A stretch of 64,000 nt of DNA from assembly GCA_019925095.2 (NCBI GenBank), contig CM034389.1, forward strand, positions 17,409,435-17,473,434. Reading direction: 5' to 3'. Origin of the DNA: Dendrolimus kikuchii (Eukaryota > Arthropoda > Insecta > Lepidoptera > Lasiocampidae). Of the stretch, positions 44,411 to 56,400 are shown piece after piece (position 1 is the stretch's first letter; every line of letters begins with the position of its first letter). A program made the translations under genes and the position numbers. The notes beneath the pieces were generated by a model. The model saw only the letters and a program-made list of their open reading frames with translations. It did not search any database and was not told the origin of the DNA.

Positions 44411-44574
44411 TTGGGAGGACGTGAAAGAAAAAAGTTTCTGATCTTGGAGTTTTGCTGGAGAATGTGCAGATGGATGTGTGGTGTTACAAAATTAGATAGT
44501 GAGAAATGAGCATGAGTACATAAATGTTTGAATGTTGCACGTGGAATTAAAAAATTTGAAACATCGAAGACTAC

Positions 44575-44930
44575 GGTGGTCATCATCATCCTAGCATTAA
44601 ATCCCGTTTGCGTTCGGGGCGTCTGCCTCGAAGCCCGGGGTCTACTTTTCTAGTTTTTCTTGTCCACTTCGCCGGTCTTCGGCATCCCTATTTGTGAGAC
44701 CATTGGTACGCATGTCATACTTTATGACGTTTGGCCAGCATTTCTTGGGCCTACTCCTTCGTTCCCCGCGTAACTAGCCGGTTTCTATAAAACGTGGCCG
44801 TACCAACGTAGGCGACACTTTTGAGGTTTATCCGCTATGTCACGGATAGGGAGGCTGGCGCAGATTCGAGTTTCAAACGCGGTCCTTCTGCATGACTCCA
44901 CACGAAGACTACAATGGTATTAGTATGTAA
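44575..44930. repeat. GC-richer repeat-like block
   Basis: Starts with CATCATCATCCTAGCATT and continues with unusually GC-rich sequence (TCGGGGCGTCTGCCTCG, AAGCCCGGGGTCTAC). No open frame survives. I infer a decayed element, probably a LINE 3' region, but cannot name it. Confidence 0.35.
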
Positions 44931-45019
44931 TGAAAAAGGTTAAACATCATGTGGCAATAAAAATGTTGAGCCGGAAGATTTTTGGAAACTCTAAACATGC
45001 CGTACATTGAAGTTATTAC

Positions 45020-45364
45020 AAAAATCAACCGGAATAGACTGTATAAACCATGGAGAACACGATGCAATTTTTTTTAGATTTCTTGTCTGTTTGTTGGGGA
45101 TTCACGTAAAAACTACTGATAAAAACTGCCGATTTCGATGCGGTTTTCGCTAATCGACAGTTAATTCTTAAACTTAAACTCTGCGCTACTTTTTATCCTG
45201 AGAATCACGCGGAAATTTTCCTGGGATCGGTTTGAAGTTATTCAGGTGCGTAAAAATTAGCTTATTCCGACAGTTTTGACTAAAATGATAGCTGCGGTAC
45301 TTTATGTCCCGGGAATCCCGCGGGAATTTCAAGTCAAGCGTGAACGATGTTCGGGAAAATCCTA

Positions 45365-45366
<2 letters not shown>
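45020..45366 (-). repeat. Repeat family B, copy 7
   Basis: Reverse orientation: TGGAGAACACGATGCAATTT, then GATTTCGATGCGGTTTTCGC and AAATCCTAGTATATATAT. Its start runs into the (TA)n tract that hosts the mariner element. Confidence 0.75.

Positions 45367-45401
<35 letters not shown>
45365..45401. repeat. (TA)n microsatellite at mariner left end
   Basis: About 18 TA units between a family B copy and the Tc1/mariner element. Confidence 0.95.
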
Positions 45402-45404
<3 letters not shown>

Positions 45405-46701
45405 AGTCTTGCCATAAACATTGTAACAAAGAATTATTATTTTTTCTATTGCAAATAATATTTATAAGTTTTACAGTGTCTTAGTTTAATACATAAATAT
45501 AAAACAATTTAAAATATAAAAAGCTTATTCGAAGTGGTCTCCATTGGCTGCAATACGGTCCTTTAAACGTTGAGGCCAGTTATCAATAGAAGCACGCACT
45601 CTTTCCATGAGAAAATTCTTCACTGCCAATCGTATGGATTGTTTTAGGGACTCCCAATTATCATGGCGTTTAGAGCAAGCCATACTCTCTAAAACTGACC
45701 ATAAATCATAATCCAGCGGATTAAGATCGGGACTAGACGACGGTCAGTCTTCAGCTCTGATGAAGTCAGAAACGTTCGTTTCCAGCCAAGACTGCGTGGA
45801 CCGAGCTTTATGACCCGGCGCCGAGTCTTGCTGGAAGGACCACTCTTGGTTATTGAACATGGTGTTGTTAAGGGGCTTAACTACCTTTTCAAGAATGGTA
45901 TCTTGATACACTTGTGCCGATGTTTTGATACCTTTTTTACAAAAATATGGCTCAGTCACTCCTTCATATCTAACACCCCACCAAACCATCTCTGAAGACG
46001 GATAATGCCTACGTTGCACTCTGTCGACTAATTGAGAAGCTTCCTTAGAGCTTTAAGCATAAATACGGTCATTTTGTTTGTTAAAATGTTGTTCAATTGT
46101 AAAAATTTTCTCATCCGTAAACAAAATTTTTCTGTGACCTCCCTTTGCGTACCGCTTCAGTAGTTGTTTCGATTTTGCCACCCTATTCTTTTTTAAATTA
46201 TGAGTTAAGAAATGACCAGTGCGTCTCTTATATGCTGTAAGTCTTAAGTCATCTTTTAAAATACGCGACATGGTTCTAGGTGATATCTTCATCTCCCGAG
46301 ATAACATATTTTGCTTTCGGACAAGATTTCTTCGAATTCTTTCCGTTACTGCTTTGACCACCTTTTTCGTACGAACACTACGTGGACGGCCATATCTTTT
46401 TCTGTCACAAACAGAGGAGGTCTCATTGTACCTATTAATAGCCCGGTACAAAGACATTTGACTAATACCAAGCGTATAGAGAGTTTTAAAAATTGCATTT
46501 GGCTCCATACCTACTTTGTGTAATACAATTACAACGATTCGGTTCTCTTTATCGCCATTTTAATATCGCAAAATGTTGTACAATGTATTAGCGGCAAAAT
46601 GAGAAAACACAATGAACAATCACATAAAAATGACAGATTCCAAATTCAAATGTAATATTTTGTTTCTTTTTAATTGTAACAGTATTTATGGTCAGACTAA
46701 G
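45402..46701 (-). mobile_element. Tc1/mariner-superfamily transposon, full length, inactive
   Basis: Exactly 1,300 bp between TA dinucleotides. The terminal inverted repeats start CCTAGTCTTGCCATAAAC on the left and, read inward from the right, CTTAGTCTGACCATAAAT; they match imperfectly over about 30 bp. The left end sits in a (TA)n tract, a natural TA target. Inside is one transposase gene on the minus strand. The TIR divergence and the stops indicate an old, dead copy. Confidence 0.92.
45530..46508 (-). pseudogene. Transposase (IS630-Tc1-mariner, DD37D-like), broken by stops
   Basis: Starts MEPNAIFKTLYTL at 46508, with a DNA-binding helix-turn-helix N-terminal part (ISQMSLYRAINRY, SPRTMSRIL). 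The catalytic triad is visible as TDEK, FQQDSAPGHK and SPDLNPLD; 37 residues separate the second and third aspartate, hence DD37D-like, as in the maT group. The frame is cut by TAA at 46055-46053 and by TGA at 45746-45744, where a tryptophan codon is expected. Both breaks are simple substitutions in an otherwise continuous frame, which ends GDHFE-stop near 45530. A further one-base loss near the normal start (about 46560) is likely. Confidence 0.9.
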
Positions 46702-46899
46702 TATATATAAGAATAAAAGTTGACAAAAAGAAATGGACGATATGATAAAATTATGATTTAGTGGTGTGATAAGGACATATGGTAGAATAGTGGAGTATGG
46801 AAAGAAAAGACTGCTGTGTCAACCCGAAATTACTAGGAAAAGGTGAAATTAAGGAAATAGAATCACGCTACATTTAGTATCACATTGAAGTATAGCTGT

Positions 46900-47122
46900 T
46901 GTAATTATTAGGTTAATGTGCATCTTCGCTACCTCCGAAGAGAGCAAACAAGTACTAAGCACCGAAGGTATTAAAACTAGAGAAACCACCTTACAAAAAG
47001 CAGATAAAGAACATAGAAAAATTGGACAAGTATTCACGCAAACTGAAAGAGATGAGGGAGAAATGCTCACTAGACTTTCATTAACTAAGGAACCACAGAA
47101 CACGGATATATGTGTTTTTCAC
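46900..47122 (+). CDS. Unrecognised charged open frame, possibly a fragment
   Basis: The plus strand from about 46916 encodes a highly charged stretch (TRETTLQKADKEHRKIGQVF, QTERDEGEMLTRLSLTKEP). Composition is unlike the AT-rich surroundings and resembles coding. I do not recognise it; it could be a gag-like fragment of a retroelement or a host exon remnant. Confidence 0.25.
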
Positions 47123-47489
47123 TGACACTCCTTATTATTCTATAAGTATTTACATCAGTTATTCGTTAAAACCACTTTAGTTCATAATTAAATTAGGGCA
47201 ATGATTTTACACTCATATATCAAAATTGAAATATGTTTAAAAAAAACTGTAAGTAAGCCAATGTGCAAACTGAAACATAAAACTAGAACAGTTGATTAGC
47301 AATTACTATTTAATTAGATGACTAATAAGTATAAACATTATGAGGTTAAAGAAATACATGGACTAAAATTACATTTTGTTTTAGCTGTTTACAAGAGGAG
47401 ACCTGGATTGGACTTAGTACAAAAAAATATTTTTATGTATAATGTCATCTCTGTAATCTATATATTAATTGAAATCTACGTATATAGTG

Positions 47490-47625
47490 ACTCATCACTA
47501 TATCTCACTCAGGAACTATAACACCTATAGACTTTAAATTTGGCATAGACCTTCCTTCGCCAAGTAGAGGTCAGCTAAGAACGGATTGTACGGCACGCGA
47601 AGCGGGCGGGTATCAGCTAGCAATT
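47490..47625 (+). repeat. Repeat fragment (GTACGGCACGCGAAGCGGGC)
   Basis: CAGCTAAGAACGGATTGTACG then GCACGCGAAGCGGGCGGGT stand out from AT-rich flanks. It looks like the end of an interspersed element seen in moth genomes; only one copy here. Confidence 0.4.
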
Positions 47626-47829
47626 AATAAAAAGAGTTTATACATCTGCTTATGCTAATAACAAGTCCCATTAGAGAAAATATTTTTGTATTAGATAGCC
47701 TCCTTACGAAAGATACTTAGCTAAACAATATTATATTCCACTAGGCTCCAGAGGAACAGGCAGTAATTCATATAAGTAGGGATTAGTCTAGAACACATTT
47801 GTACTAAAACTTTCAATTACACAACAATC

Positions 47830-48360
47830 TATCTATACTATAATAAATCTGGAAATGGTTCGAGTTTGTACATTGCGTTTAAAAATGTGAAAGAAATCAA
47901 GGGGGAACAGGAGATTCCGAAATTGTAACTTTTAGAATTTTTGTCTGTCTGTTAGACCATCACGTGAAAACTACTGACCGGATTTAAATGAAACTCGATA
48001 TAGACCTAGCTTATATCCCGGGGTGTAACTTAGAATACATTTATTTCGATAAATGACGGCATTGCCGTGGGATAGACGAAAATAGCGAAAAAGGTGGCGC
48101 TGCGATCGCATCGTTTTTGGAAACTACTGAATGTATATGAATGAAACTCGACGTAGTGCTGGCTTATAACCCGAGTTACCACTTAAGATATATTTTATCC
48201 CGACAAATAAAGTCGGTTCCTTAGATTAGACGGGTTAGCAATATAAATGGCGCCGCAATCGCGTTTTTTCAATTCACTAAAAAGTATCTATGTTGTCACT
48301 AACATGTCATTCATTGTATTACTTCAAATCAGGTTGGCTTCGACTCGCCTCTTGTTTTTC
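47830..48360 (+). repeat. Repeat family E
   Basis: CTATACTATAATAAATCTGG start, TTTTTGTCTGTCTGTTAGAC, then two partly similar halves (TACTGACCGGATTTAAATGAA / ATGAATGAAACTCGACGTAG, each followed by TTATAnCCCG). Resembles the internal duplicated structure of 31836-32160 and 58745-59285. Confidence 0.55.
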
Positions 48361-48506
48361 TGGGCAGTTGTGTAGACTATAATGTGATACAAAGCAAAAC
48401 ATGCCTAAAGGATTCTGCACTGACTTAGGCCCTATATAAACAAAATATCTATACATTCAAGGGATGAAAGGCTATTTGTCTCATTTTGAACTTTAAACTC
48501 TTCTCC

Positions 48507-48536
48507 TGGGGCCAGTTGAAGTTTCAACTGGCCCCA
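48507..48536. repeat. Perfect 14-bp-arm palindrome
   Basis: TGGGGCCAGTTGAA, two bases GT, then TTCAACTGGCCCCA. GC-rich arms in AT-rich DNA. Confidence 0.9.
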
Positions 48537-49689
48537 AAATGCATAATAAATAAACAATGTCTGTATTAGACAAAGAAAAAGTTCTGTAGATTTTAATTAG
48601 ATATTTCCCCAAGTTCTTTGTGTTGCCAAGTTCAGAATTTAGTATGAAAAAATCCATTATGTTCAGTATATAACAAAATATAACTTGAAATGAATAGCCT
48701 AAAATAGCCCTACAGCCTTTGATATATATGTAGAAAATTCTCATAGCAATGTTATCATCATACAAACAATATTCTCATTTGTGTTCAGAATGTCTGCTTT
48801 TGAATCCCTGAAGAAAAAGTAGGAAATCATCCCTGGGTATGGTTTCCTACTTTTCCTTCTCCACTTCACATCTATTATTGTTTTAATACTATGATCATGT
48901 AATTTTTCCTCCCAATATCAAGAAAATTATTCTTTAGGCCAGTACTTTCTACTAAGACCTAAAGGAAATAGGATGGCTAGATATTAGTTACACATGTAAC
49001 TATATATATATAAGCATATATATACATAAAACAGTAATACGTACATAGGCACTCCCTTTGAATTTGTCTGCAATAACACAGACATAAAGAACACAGCAAT
49101 GTTCAAATAAATTTTATATGATGTATAGATAATATAACAGGGTACTTCACTCAATATAATTTTGATACAATGTAGTGTTCATCTTATAGCAAGAATATTA
49201 ATATACATGACAAAGCAAATATTTTTTATTAACATTCATGATCTCAAAGTACCTGAACTTTGAACAGTATTTAACTATCTTATATGGATTTAAAATGTTA
49301 CCATGTTCCCTGTAAATTTACATACAGAAGTCAGCTTAGGTATACCGAGTCATATTCTAATTGTATTCTGGGGGAGAGGGAGCTACAGTAAGAATACATT
49401 TGTTACATTAATAATAATAATATAATATTTTTTGTTATATTAATAGTTCTTTGTTACAATTTGCTTCATAACTTTTTTATCTGTAACATGACATATTTGT
49501 AATTGTTTTGCAATATAATCTTCTTATTCATATTTAAATAAAAACTGCGACAAAGCTAAATTGAATAATAATGCTCTCTTGAAATACATAGTTACACTGA
49601 AGAAAGATCAATATCACATTATAAAATACTAAAAATGCAGTCTCTACATTGAAGCTATTTAAAAAACAAAACAAATAGAATACACAATA
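48537..49689. other. AT-rich DNA without recognised genes
   Basis: No exon or repeat recognised. Confidence 0.4.
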
Positions 49690-50132
49690 AACGATGGAGA
49701 ACATGATGCATTTTTTAGATTCCTTGTCTGTTTGTTCGAGATACACATAAAAAGTACTGGACCAATTTCAATACAGATTTCGCTGATCAACAGCAAATTT
49801 TTGGACTTAAAATTTGCGCTACTTTTTATCCTGGGAATCCCGCGGGAATGATTTAAAATAGCCAGATAAAATATCGAATTCCTCTGTGATCTTTTCTCTG
49901 ATTGGTAGTAAATGTTATGTAATAAAATGTGTGATATTTTTTATCTCGGAAATCCTGCAGGATTGTCCCTGGAGCTGTTTGTAGTTGTTTGGGTGCATGA
50001 AAATTAGCTTATTCTGACACAATTTGCACTAAAATGATGGCTTACATTCTTGTTTAAATGTTGCGGTACTTTGTATCCCAGATATCTCATGGGAATTTCA
50101 AGTCAAGAGTGGAAGAAGTCACAGGCATAATA
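49690..50132 (-). repeat. Repeat family B, copy 8
   Basis: Reverse orientation: GATGGAGAACATGATGCATT through TTTATCCTGGGAATCCCGCG to CACAGGCATAATATACTAG. Near full length. Confidence 0.75.
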
Positions 50133-52139
50133 TACTAGCAACAAATAACTTAATCGAAATATTTTGAACTTTCCCCTCAACAAGCATTATATTACACAAA
50201 GAATACAGTTCCATTGTAAAACTTATTATTAAAGTAATCAGTCATAATCATTACCAAAATGAAAGTACAATTATTTAACACCATAAAACAACATAAAAAT
50301 GTGGTGGCTTGGAAAACTGTAGAGAGCAAACAGTATACTACTTAAGCAAATTTTTTAGTTTAATGTGTATGTTGTTTACCAAAACATTTATTAACTAGAG
50401 ATTATTGATTTGTGAAATTCATCAATTCACCTTGATAAAGCATGAATGTATATTCCATCTTCTGCAGAAGTAGGAAACTGTAGCCCAATAGGAGGAAGTT
50501 TATGAATTAATATTATCCTACTGGTGTAAACTTTAGAACTTCACACACTAAATTGGGGGGGTGGGGTAGGGTGTACAAGAGTCACCTGCCACCATGCCGA
50601 AGATACAGTTTTTTTTTTAACAGAGGTGCCCTAGGTGGGTTATTTAGAACCAATTTCATAATAAATTCCCTAATAGGGCAGAATTAGGCAGTGGGGAGTA
50701 CCCGATGCCACTGTAGGCTGTCGGAGACATATATTTTGTTTTTAAATAGGAGCATTATAAGAGCAGTGATATCTGATTGATCAAAAAAATAACTACAGAG
50801 ACTAAGGCCTTAACTATGAAGGCAGAAATCGAATCTACCTTAAAACTGGAGCTCCCTAAGTCTACCTCACAAGCAGCCAAGACCTCTTTATTTTTTAAAT
50901 TAAAAAATTCATGTACCTTCAGCAGACGAAAATAGTGGAGGGTGACTCAAATCCTTAATTCTACCTTAACAAGGCGAGGTACTATAGAAATTATTTACCA
51001 ATAGTGTAGTAAATTTAAAAAAAATTATGTATCTCCAGGAGCTGGGCAAGCATCAAGCAGGGTGCGAAATTCCAAAGTCAACCCTCCATCACTACTTTAT
51101 TAAAATTGTAAAAAGTTAAGTCAAGTACAAAATAAGCATAAATCATTTACAGGAACTATACTGGGTCCAAAACGAGTTACGATTTAATTGTTATTTACAA
51201 TAATGAAAACAGACAAACAGCATCAAAAAATTTCCTACGTATTATTGATATTGAAGAGGCCTGTAAGTACCTAAACAATACACTAAAATAAACTGTTTTA
51301 ACATATACAAACTGAAGTAATTTTAGAATTGCAATTTAAAGATTTTATATTGAAAAAAAATTAAAAACTTACCAAATTGTTACCACTTCACTAATACAGA
51401 AAATTATGGTAATCAGCTATCACAGAACGGCGATAATCTGATTCATATGATTGCGAACATCCAATACAAGACTACTTTTCGTGCAGTAAAATCAAGAAAT
51501 TCAAGAACAAATTTACACAAAGAAATGCAAACGAAAAACTGCTGTTTGTTAAATGTCAGAATGGAGAATTCGAAAAATTAATGGTTCAGGGTGCCCAGAA
51601 TTAAATTGAGAATTCTGCGAGCCGGACACGTTAGTCCTTTGTAAAAAAAAAACAAAAATATGGTAGAATTGATAGAAATATTATAGATGAATAAAATAAA
51701 ATAATATAAATAAAAATGAACAAGTAAATGAAAAATGTTGCTTGCTGATTAATAATTGAATAACAAATTAGTATTTATTTATATAGACGTTGTAAGTGCT
51801 TAAATGTCCGTGTCACCTGCTTGTAGTGCCGATATTTTTTAAAGAATTAAAAAATATATATTACAGACGACCTTAGAGATGTGACTAAAGATTTTTTTTA
51901 ATCTCATAGACTTATCAGATTTAAAAAATCTCCATGTACACTTATGACTTTTTGTATTTTTTTGTGTTACAAACCTTTTTGCCATATTTTCTCTTTTTTT
52001 TATTATAAAATTACTTATTTAAACTAAACTGCACTTTAAAATATACTAAATTGATTTAAAAAATACATCTAAAAAATAAACTAAATTAAAAATGAATTAA
52101 ACTATACATAAAAAATAAAATTAAAATATAAAATCTAGT
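50133..52139. other. AT-rich DNA without recognised genes
   Basis: A more mixed-composition part at 50560-51110 (CCCTAGGTGGGTTATTTAGA, CAGGAGCTGGGCAAGCATCA) may be an old element, but no family or frame can be named. Confidence 0.35.
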
Positions 52140-52690
52140 ACCAGACCGCTGTCAGTTGGAAAAGTGCCCAAAAGATTGGCTACATTTCCTCGCTGAATGC
52201 CAACGCTAATGTACTGCCAGAGGTATAAACCAATCTTTTGGTCACGAGAGACATTCACCAAACGTTTGGATATGTCTCGGTAAAGCTTGTGCGCATCAGG
52301 CCCCCATGGTTACAGGGTCTCGACCCCAAAAGACACAAATATGTAGCCATTTCCGTTGGCTGAGTATTTGCGGAGCTGAACCGACAGACATGCTAGTGGC
52401 TGGAAGATGAGACGCTGCCAAAGTATTGATGCAAGATGCGTCCCATACTAAGAGGCGACCCATCTTCCGGGCTCCAATGACATATCATCGGGTTCCTTGC
52501 CATCCTTGCGGCACAAGTCGTTTGATTCTAGAACGGCAGGTACCCCGGTAGTGACAAGAGCCCGACGGATTATGTCATTAAGTGTTGCATAAGGTAGAAT
52601 TCTGCCCAAACTTCTGGTGCACGATAAAACCATGCTGACCGAGGCGCTCCACCTTATCCCCACACTGACAATGGAGTAGGACAACACAGA
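52140..52690 (-). pseudogene. Decayed non-LTR retrotransposon 3' region
   Basis: The minus strand reads GIRWSASVSMVLSCTRSLGR then LPYATLNDIIRRALVTTGVP and DGKEPDDMSLEPGRW. This resembles the region downstream of the reverse transcriptase found in many animal non-LTR ORFs (GTxHN/ILNDxIRRAL, DGKRPDGxxLxPW). The rest is broken by stops. I cannot place it in a clade. Confidence 0.6.
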
Positions 52691-53084
52691 CTGCCCCTAG
52701 GTGAATGCAGGCACTTATTCTAAACGTATTATCATCTAGAAATGTGCCCAAAATCACGGAGAGGAGTGCCTGTAGTCACAAGCCAGACTTCCAGCGCGGG
52801 ACAGCTAGGAGACATGCACGGTCTATCTCACTGACATAAGTATCCAAACGATTTGTATGTACGAATTAGCAAAGCGGACCGTCCCATAGCTTCTGTGACT
52901 TCAAATTTAAGGGTAAATTTTAATATGGGCAGGCCACAGACTAAGCATTTTTGGACTCAGTCAAACACAGGGCCTCAAGATCACCAAGTGACGGATTTTA
53001 TTTTATCTTTGTACTGTACACTGAGGACAGAAAGGCGGGTAAAGAAACTGTAAAAAATTTGCGTATACACTAACCTCCAACGGT

Positions 53085-53440
53085 ATGGTCATCAAAAGAA
53101 ATTTGAAAATTCATGAGAGTGAGTACCGAATAACATTATACAAACAGCGCGTTCCATTAGTAGCTTGCAACGCCCAAAATGCTCCGTTAGCCGTACCGCG
53201 GTCGTTGTGGTCGCGGCGAAATCGTCACTAATGACGTCATCATGTTCGATCACACTACGCTCACAAGGACCCATGACAAGAGGTGGATTCAATAACCGTT
53301 CCACTTGGATTAACGATTGTAAAGCCGGCGAGCAAATGGAACGGGAAAAATCATGGTCACGAACATGGTCGTTGTGAGTCTCTAATAGAACGTAGCCAAA
53401 GTTTACAAAATATTTTGGTTTTGCCATAAACGACAGCATC
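53085..53440. promoter_or_regulatory. CG-rich unique block with full CRE palindrome
   Basis: Holds TGACGTCA at 53232-53239 and several CG dinucleotides in an otherwise AT-rich region. Open frames exist on both strands (70 codons plus, 116 codons minus), neither recognised. It could be a promoter with first exon or an eroded GC-rich element. Confidence 0.25.
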
Positions 53441-54723
53441 ATAAAATATAAATAAAATGTGGCGTAAAAACACAGTACCGAATAATATAATATGCGCTAT
53501 GTAAACTTATACTTTCGGACATTCTATCTTTGACTGATAATTTTGAATTTTGTTACTAATGAAAGTAGAAAAATACTCCTCAAAAACAGAACACCCAAGG
53601 AGGCTGAGCCTACTTTTGTCAAGTACTTTAAAATTTAACTATGAAAATCTGATAAAACATTTAATATATAAACACAGATGTGTTTGGCACTTTGTCACTA
53701 ATATATCTCACCTTTCGAAAAATTTAGCTCTAAACCAATTTTATCAAACTCGTGTAAATTAAATATTATATATATATTTTAAGAGTATCAATATCTGCTC
53801 CAAGGGTGCCACCGTCGAGGTACCACACGTTGAATTAAGAATTTAATTTTTCTATAGTGGAATGAATGGCAAGTGAAAATATGAGCAGCCTAAGGGGGTC
53901 CCCCTGCTGGGAACCGGGTTCTAAAAAAAAAAGGATTTTGGTCATTAATATTGATGGATACGATTGAAAACGGCTGCGTTTTGACACAGAGTGGCATAAG
54001 ATTAAGGGTAATTTGAGTTTAGGGGCCAACATACGCCTTATATATAGCCACTAGACCTGTCATTTGGGTTAGTAAACAAGTTTTTAGGGTCCACAAACAA
54101 GTTTTGAATGAATAATGGGCAAAACAAAAATATGTTTGATAAACAAGGTTATGCCACTTTTGTTGATAACGAAGTGTGATTTGTATTTAGGTATACACTT
54201 ATGCTTAATATATAAACACTAAAACTGTTTTTGAGTTTAGTAAACAAGTTTTGATTTAGTATATTGATTTTTAAATACGAAAATAGTTTTTTTTTACTTA
54301 TATATTGCGACGGTGGTTACAAATCAATGGGTTGTAACACTCGATAACCGCTGTCATGGCCTGCTCGTTTGGCTTGTGGGCTTTAGTCGAAAATCCGACC
54401 AGTGGCTAGAACAGTGACTTAGGTTAGGTTATGTTAGACTTTAAACCAAAGCATACTAGCCGAGCGAACGAATATCTACAAGATAGAACAGTTTGACATG
54501 ATTTGATTTTTTACTTACTTAATAACTTTTTGTATTTATGTCAATAGATGCCTAAGGAAATATTTACTTCTGAAATCGTAAAAGTATGTCCCTCTAAGTT
54601 TCTTTTTATGTAAATATCTGACAAAAATAGCAAGATGATAAGTAATAATGAAATTTGGAAATCGTTTTATATGCCTAATTTATAAAATCCTAGTACACGT
54701 CGTTGAATGAATCAAAATAATGC
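53441..54723. other. AT-rich DNA without recognised genes
   Basis: Short repeated phrases TAAACAAGTTTT occur at 54070-54250. A minus-strand piece at 54032-53835 (QQGDPLRLLIFSLAIHST) resembles the GDPLxxLLFxLAI motif of a LINE reverse transcriptase and is probably a relic. Confidence 0.4.
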
Positions 54724-54823
54724 AAGAAAAAATGATTTTATTGTAAAAAAAGCGTGGGGTGCATGGTATCAATAGTTTGAAAAGCACCCCACGCTTTTTT
54801 TTACAATAAAATTATTTTTTCTT
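54724..54823. repeat. Near-perfect 39-bp-arm hairpin
   Basis: Left arm 54724-54762 and right arm 54784-54823 pair with one mismatch and one extra T; the centre of the stem is AGCGTGGGGTGC / GCACCCCACGCT. The loop is 21 nt. No coding. Confidence 0.85.
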
Positions 54824-55059
54824 ACACTGTTTTTAATTCAAATTTATTCAAATTTATTTTCTATTTTTTAATTGGATTTTCTAAAAAGCGTTTTTTTTTA
54901 GTTTTTTTAAACTATTATTTATTTTTCATTTTTTAATGATTATTTAGTGATTTAATTCCTTTCTCCGTGGAAACTTTGAAAAAAGAATTAAACACACCCT
55001 TATGATAAAATGGAACGTTATGTGAAAATAAGCTTTTTTAAAAAGGTTTTTAAATACAA

Positions 55060-55335
55060 GCTTTTGAGATCCTGCATATCATGTAGCAGCAGAGTGCTAG
55101 CCAAGACAAGTAAAACGAGCCCAAACACGACGGGTCTATCTTATTTAGTATAGGAGTTCCTATGGCCACCTTTCAACTCCATCATCAGATCAGCTCCATG
55201 GTGCCATATTATTGCATTGTCAGGCGATATACACATACGTGCAAAATTTCAGCTCAATCGGAAACCGGGAAGTCGATCAAATTTAACTTGAAAGATTCCG
55301 TTACATACTAACATACGTATGAAGCTAATAAAAGC
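55060..55335 (+). repeat. Repeat family D
   Basis: GATCCTGCATATCATGTAGC, CCATGGTGCCATATTATTGC and CAGCTCAATCGGAAACCGGG, a phrase familiar from moth interspersed elements. No coding. Confidence 0.5.
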
Positions 55336-55659
55336 GTATTAAAAATGCAATTGCTCTAAAAATAATTATTATTCGTCATGAGATAAATGTATTTATAGTT
55401 AAAAACAAATCAGAAGCAAAAAGATTAAACGTTTCACAAGAATGTTGTGAAAAATAACGTTGTAAACACTAAATTATTGAAACTTCAGCAACGGAATTTT
55501 CGATACATCATGAGAACATCAGCGTTCTTTTAATTTTTGAAAAATTGAGGTAAAATCTGTTGATTAAATATATTTTGCGACATGATCTGTTCAACCCTAA
55601 ACTTCTAGTCCAATGTTGCCAAAATCGCAGAATTCTACTAAATCTGGTCTATTCTATTC

Positions 55660-55772
55660 TATTCTATCTTTGTTGTTGATGGCTCCAACGCCTTTGGCAT
55701 TGATTTTGCCAATGTCATAGTAAAAGAGGCAGGTGTTAATAGACGCTAATATAGCTGGCAAAACACTAAATC
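55660..55772 (-). repeat. Repeat family C, copy 2
   Basis: Starts with a TCTAT-type simple repeat, then CTTTGTTGTTGATGGCTCC to GACGCTAATATAGCTGGC, the reverse complement of 4770-4890 at about 80% by eye. Confidence 0.6.
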
Positions 55773-56234
55773 TGGTCACCTTAAAAGGAATTTAAAAAAA
55801 AAACGCATTGACATTAATGACATTAACAAACATTCACTTGAATAGTATTTTTTTTCGTTAAGTACTTGACTGCATAATTTATATATTTACCCAGTGACAA
55901 AACATTTAAATATTTAAAAAGGATATATCCAAGCTTAGAGTAGATAGAGACTACGATATTGTATTAGTAAGTTTATAAAAAAATATCGATGTGATAATAC
56001 GCAACGAGTACATTGATAATACAATGTACTCTGATTGATAATACCGTAGACAGAGAAACCTATAATCTCAAAATACAGAAATATATCTGTATTCTGAGCC
56101 TGTAATATTAATACGCACCGACTACTCTGGATACTACGTACATAATACGTAGGCAATGTTATGGAACAATTACGCGGAATTAGAACAAACGAATTCCTAA
56201 TTTTCTATACAAAAACAAGACGCTATCAGTCGGT

Positions 56235-56400
56235 GTCCTGGAATAGTTTTCAAACCGTAGTAGAGCCGTGCTGGAATTATTATCTTGATTATATAAAGTT
56301 CTTAGCGGCCGGCTTAATCGTTGCGAATACTAGCGTGAAACGGCCATTCTTAAGTTAATCGTGTTTCGTGTGATAAGTGAGTTCCGATGGCCCACGTTCT
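56235..56400 (+). repeat. Family F, left half, split by a LINE
   Basis: GTAGTAGAGCCGTGCTGGAA to CGATGGCCCACGTTCTC, then the decayed R1-like LINE begins. The right half resumes at 58262. Confidence 0.7.

Noticed and set aside
46219..46523. Plus-strand frames over the mariner transposase
   Set aside because: Antisense shadows of the transposase.
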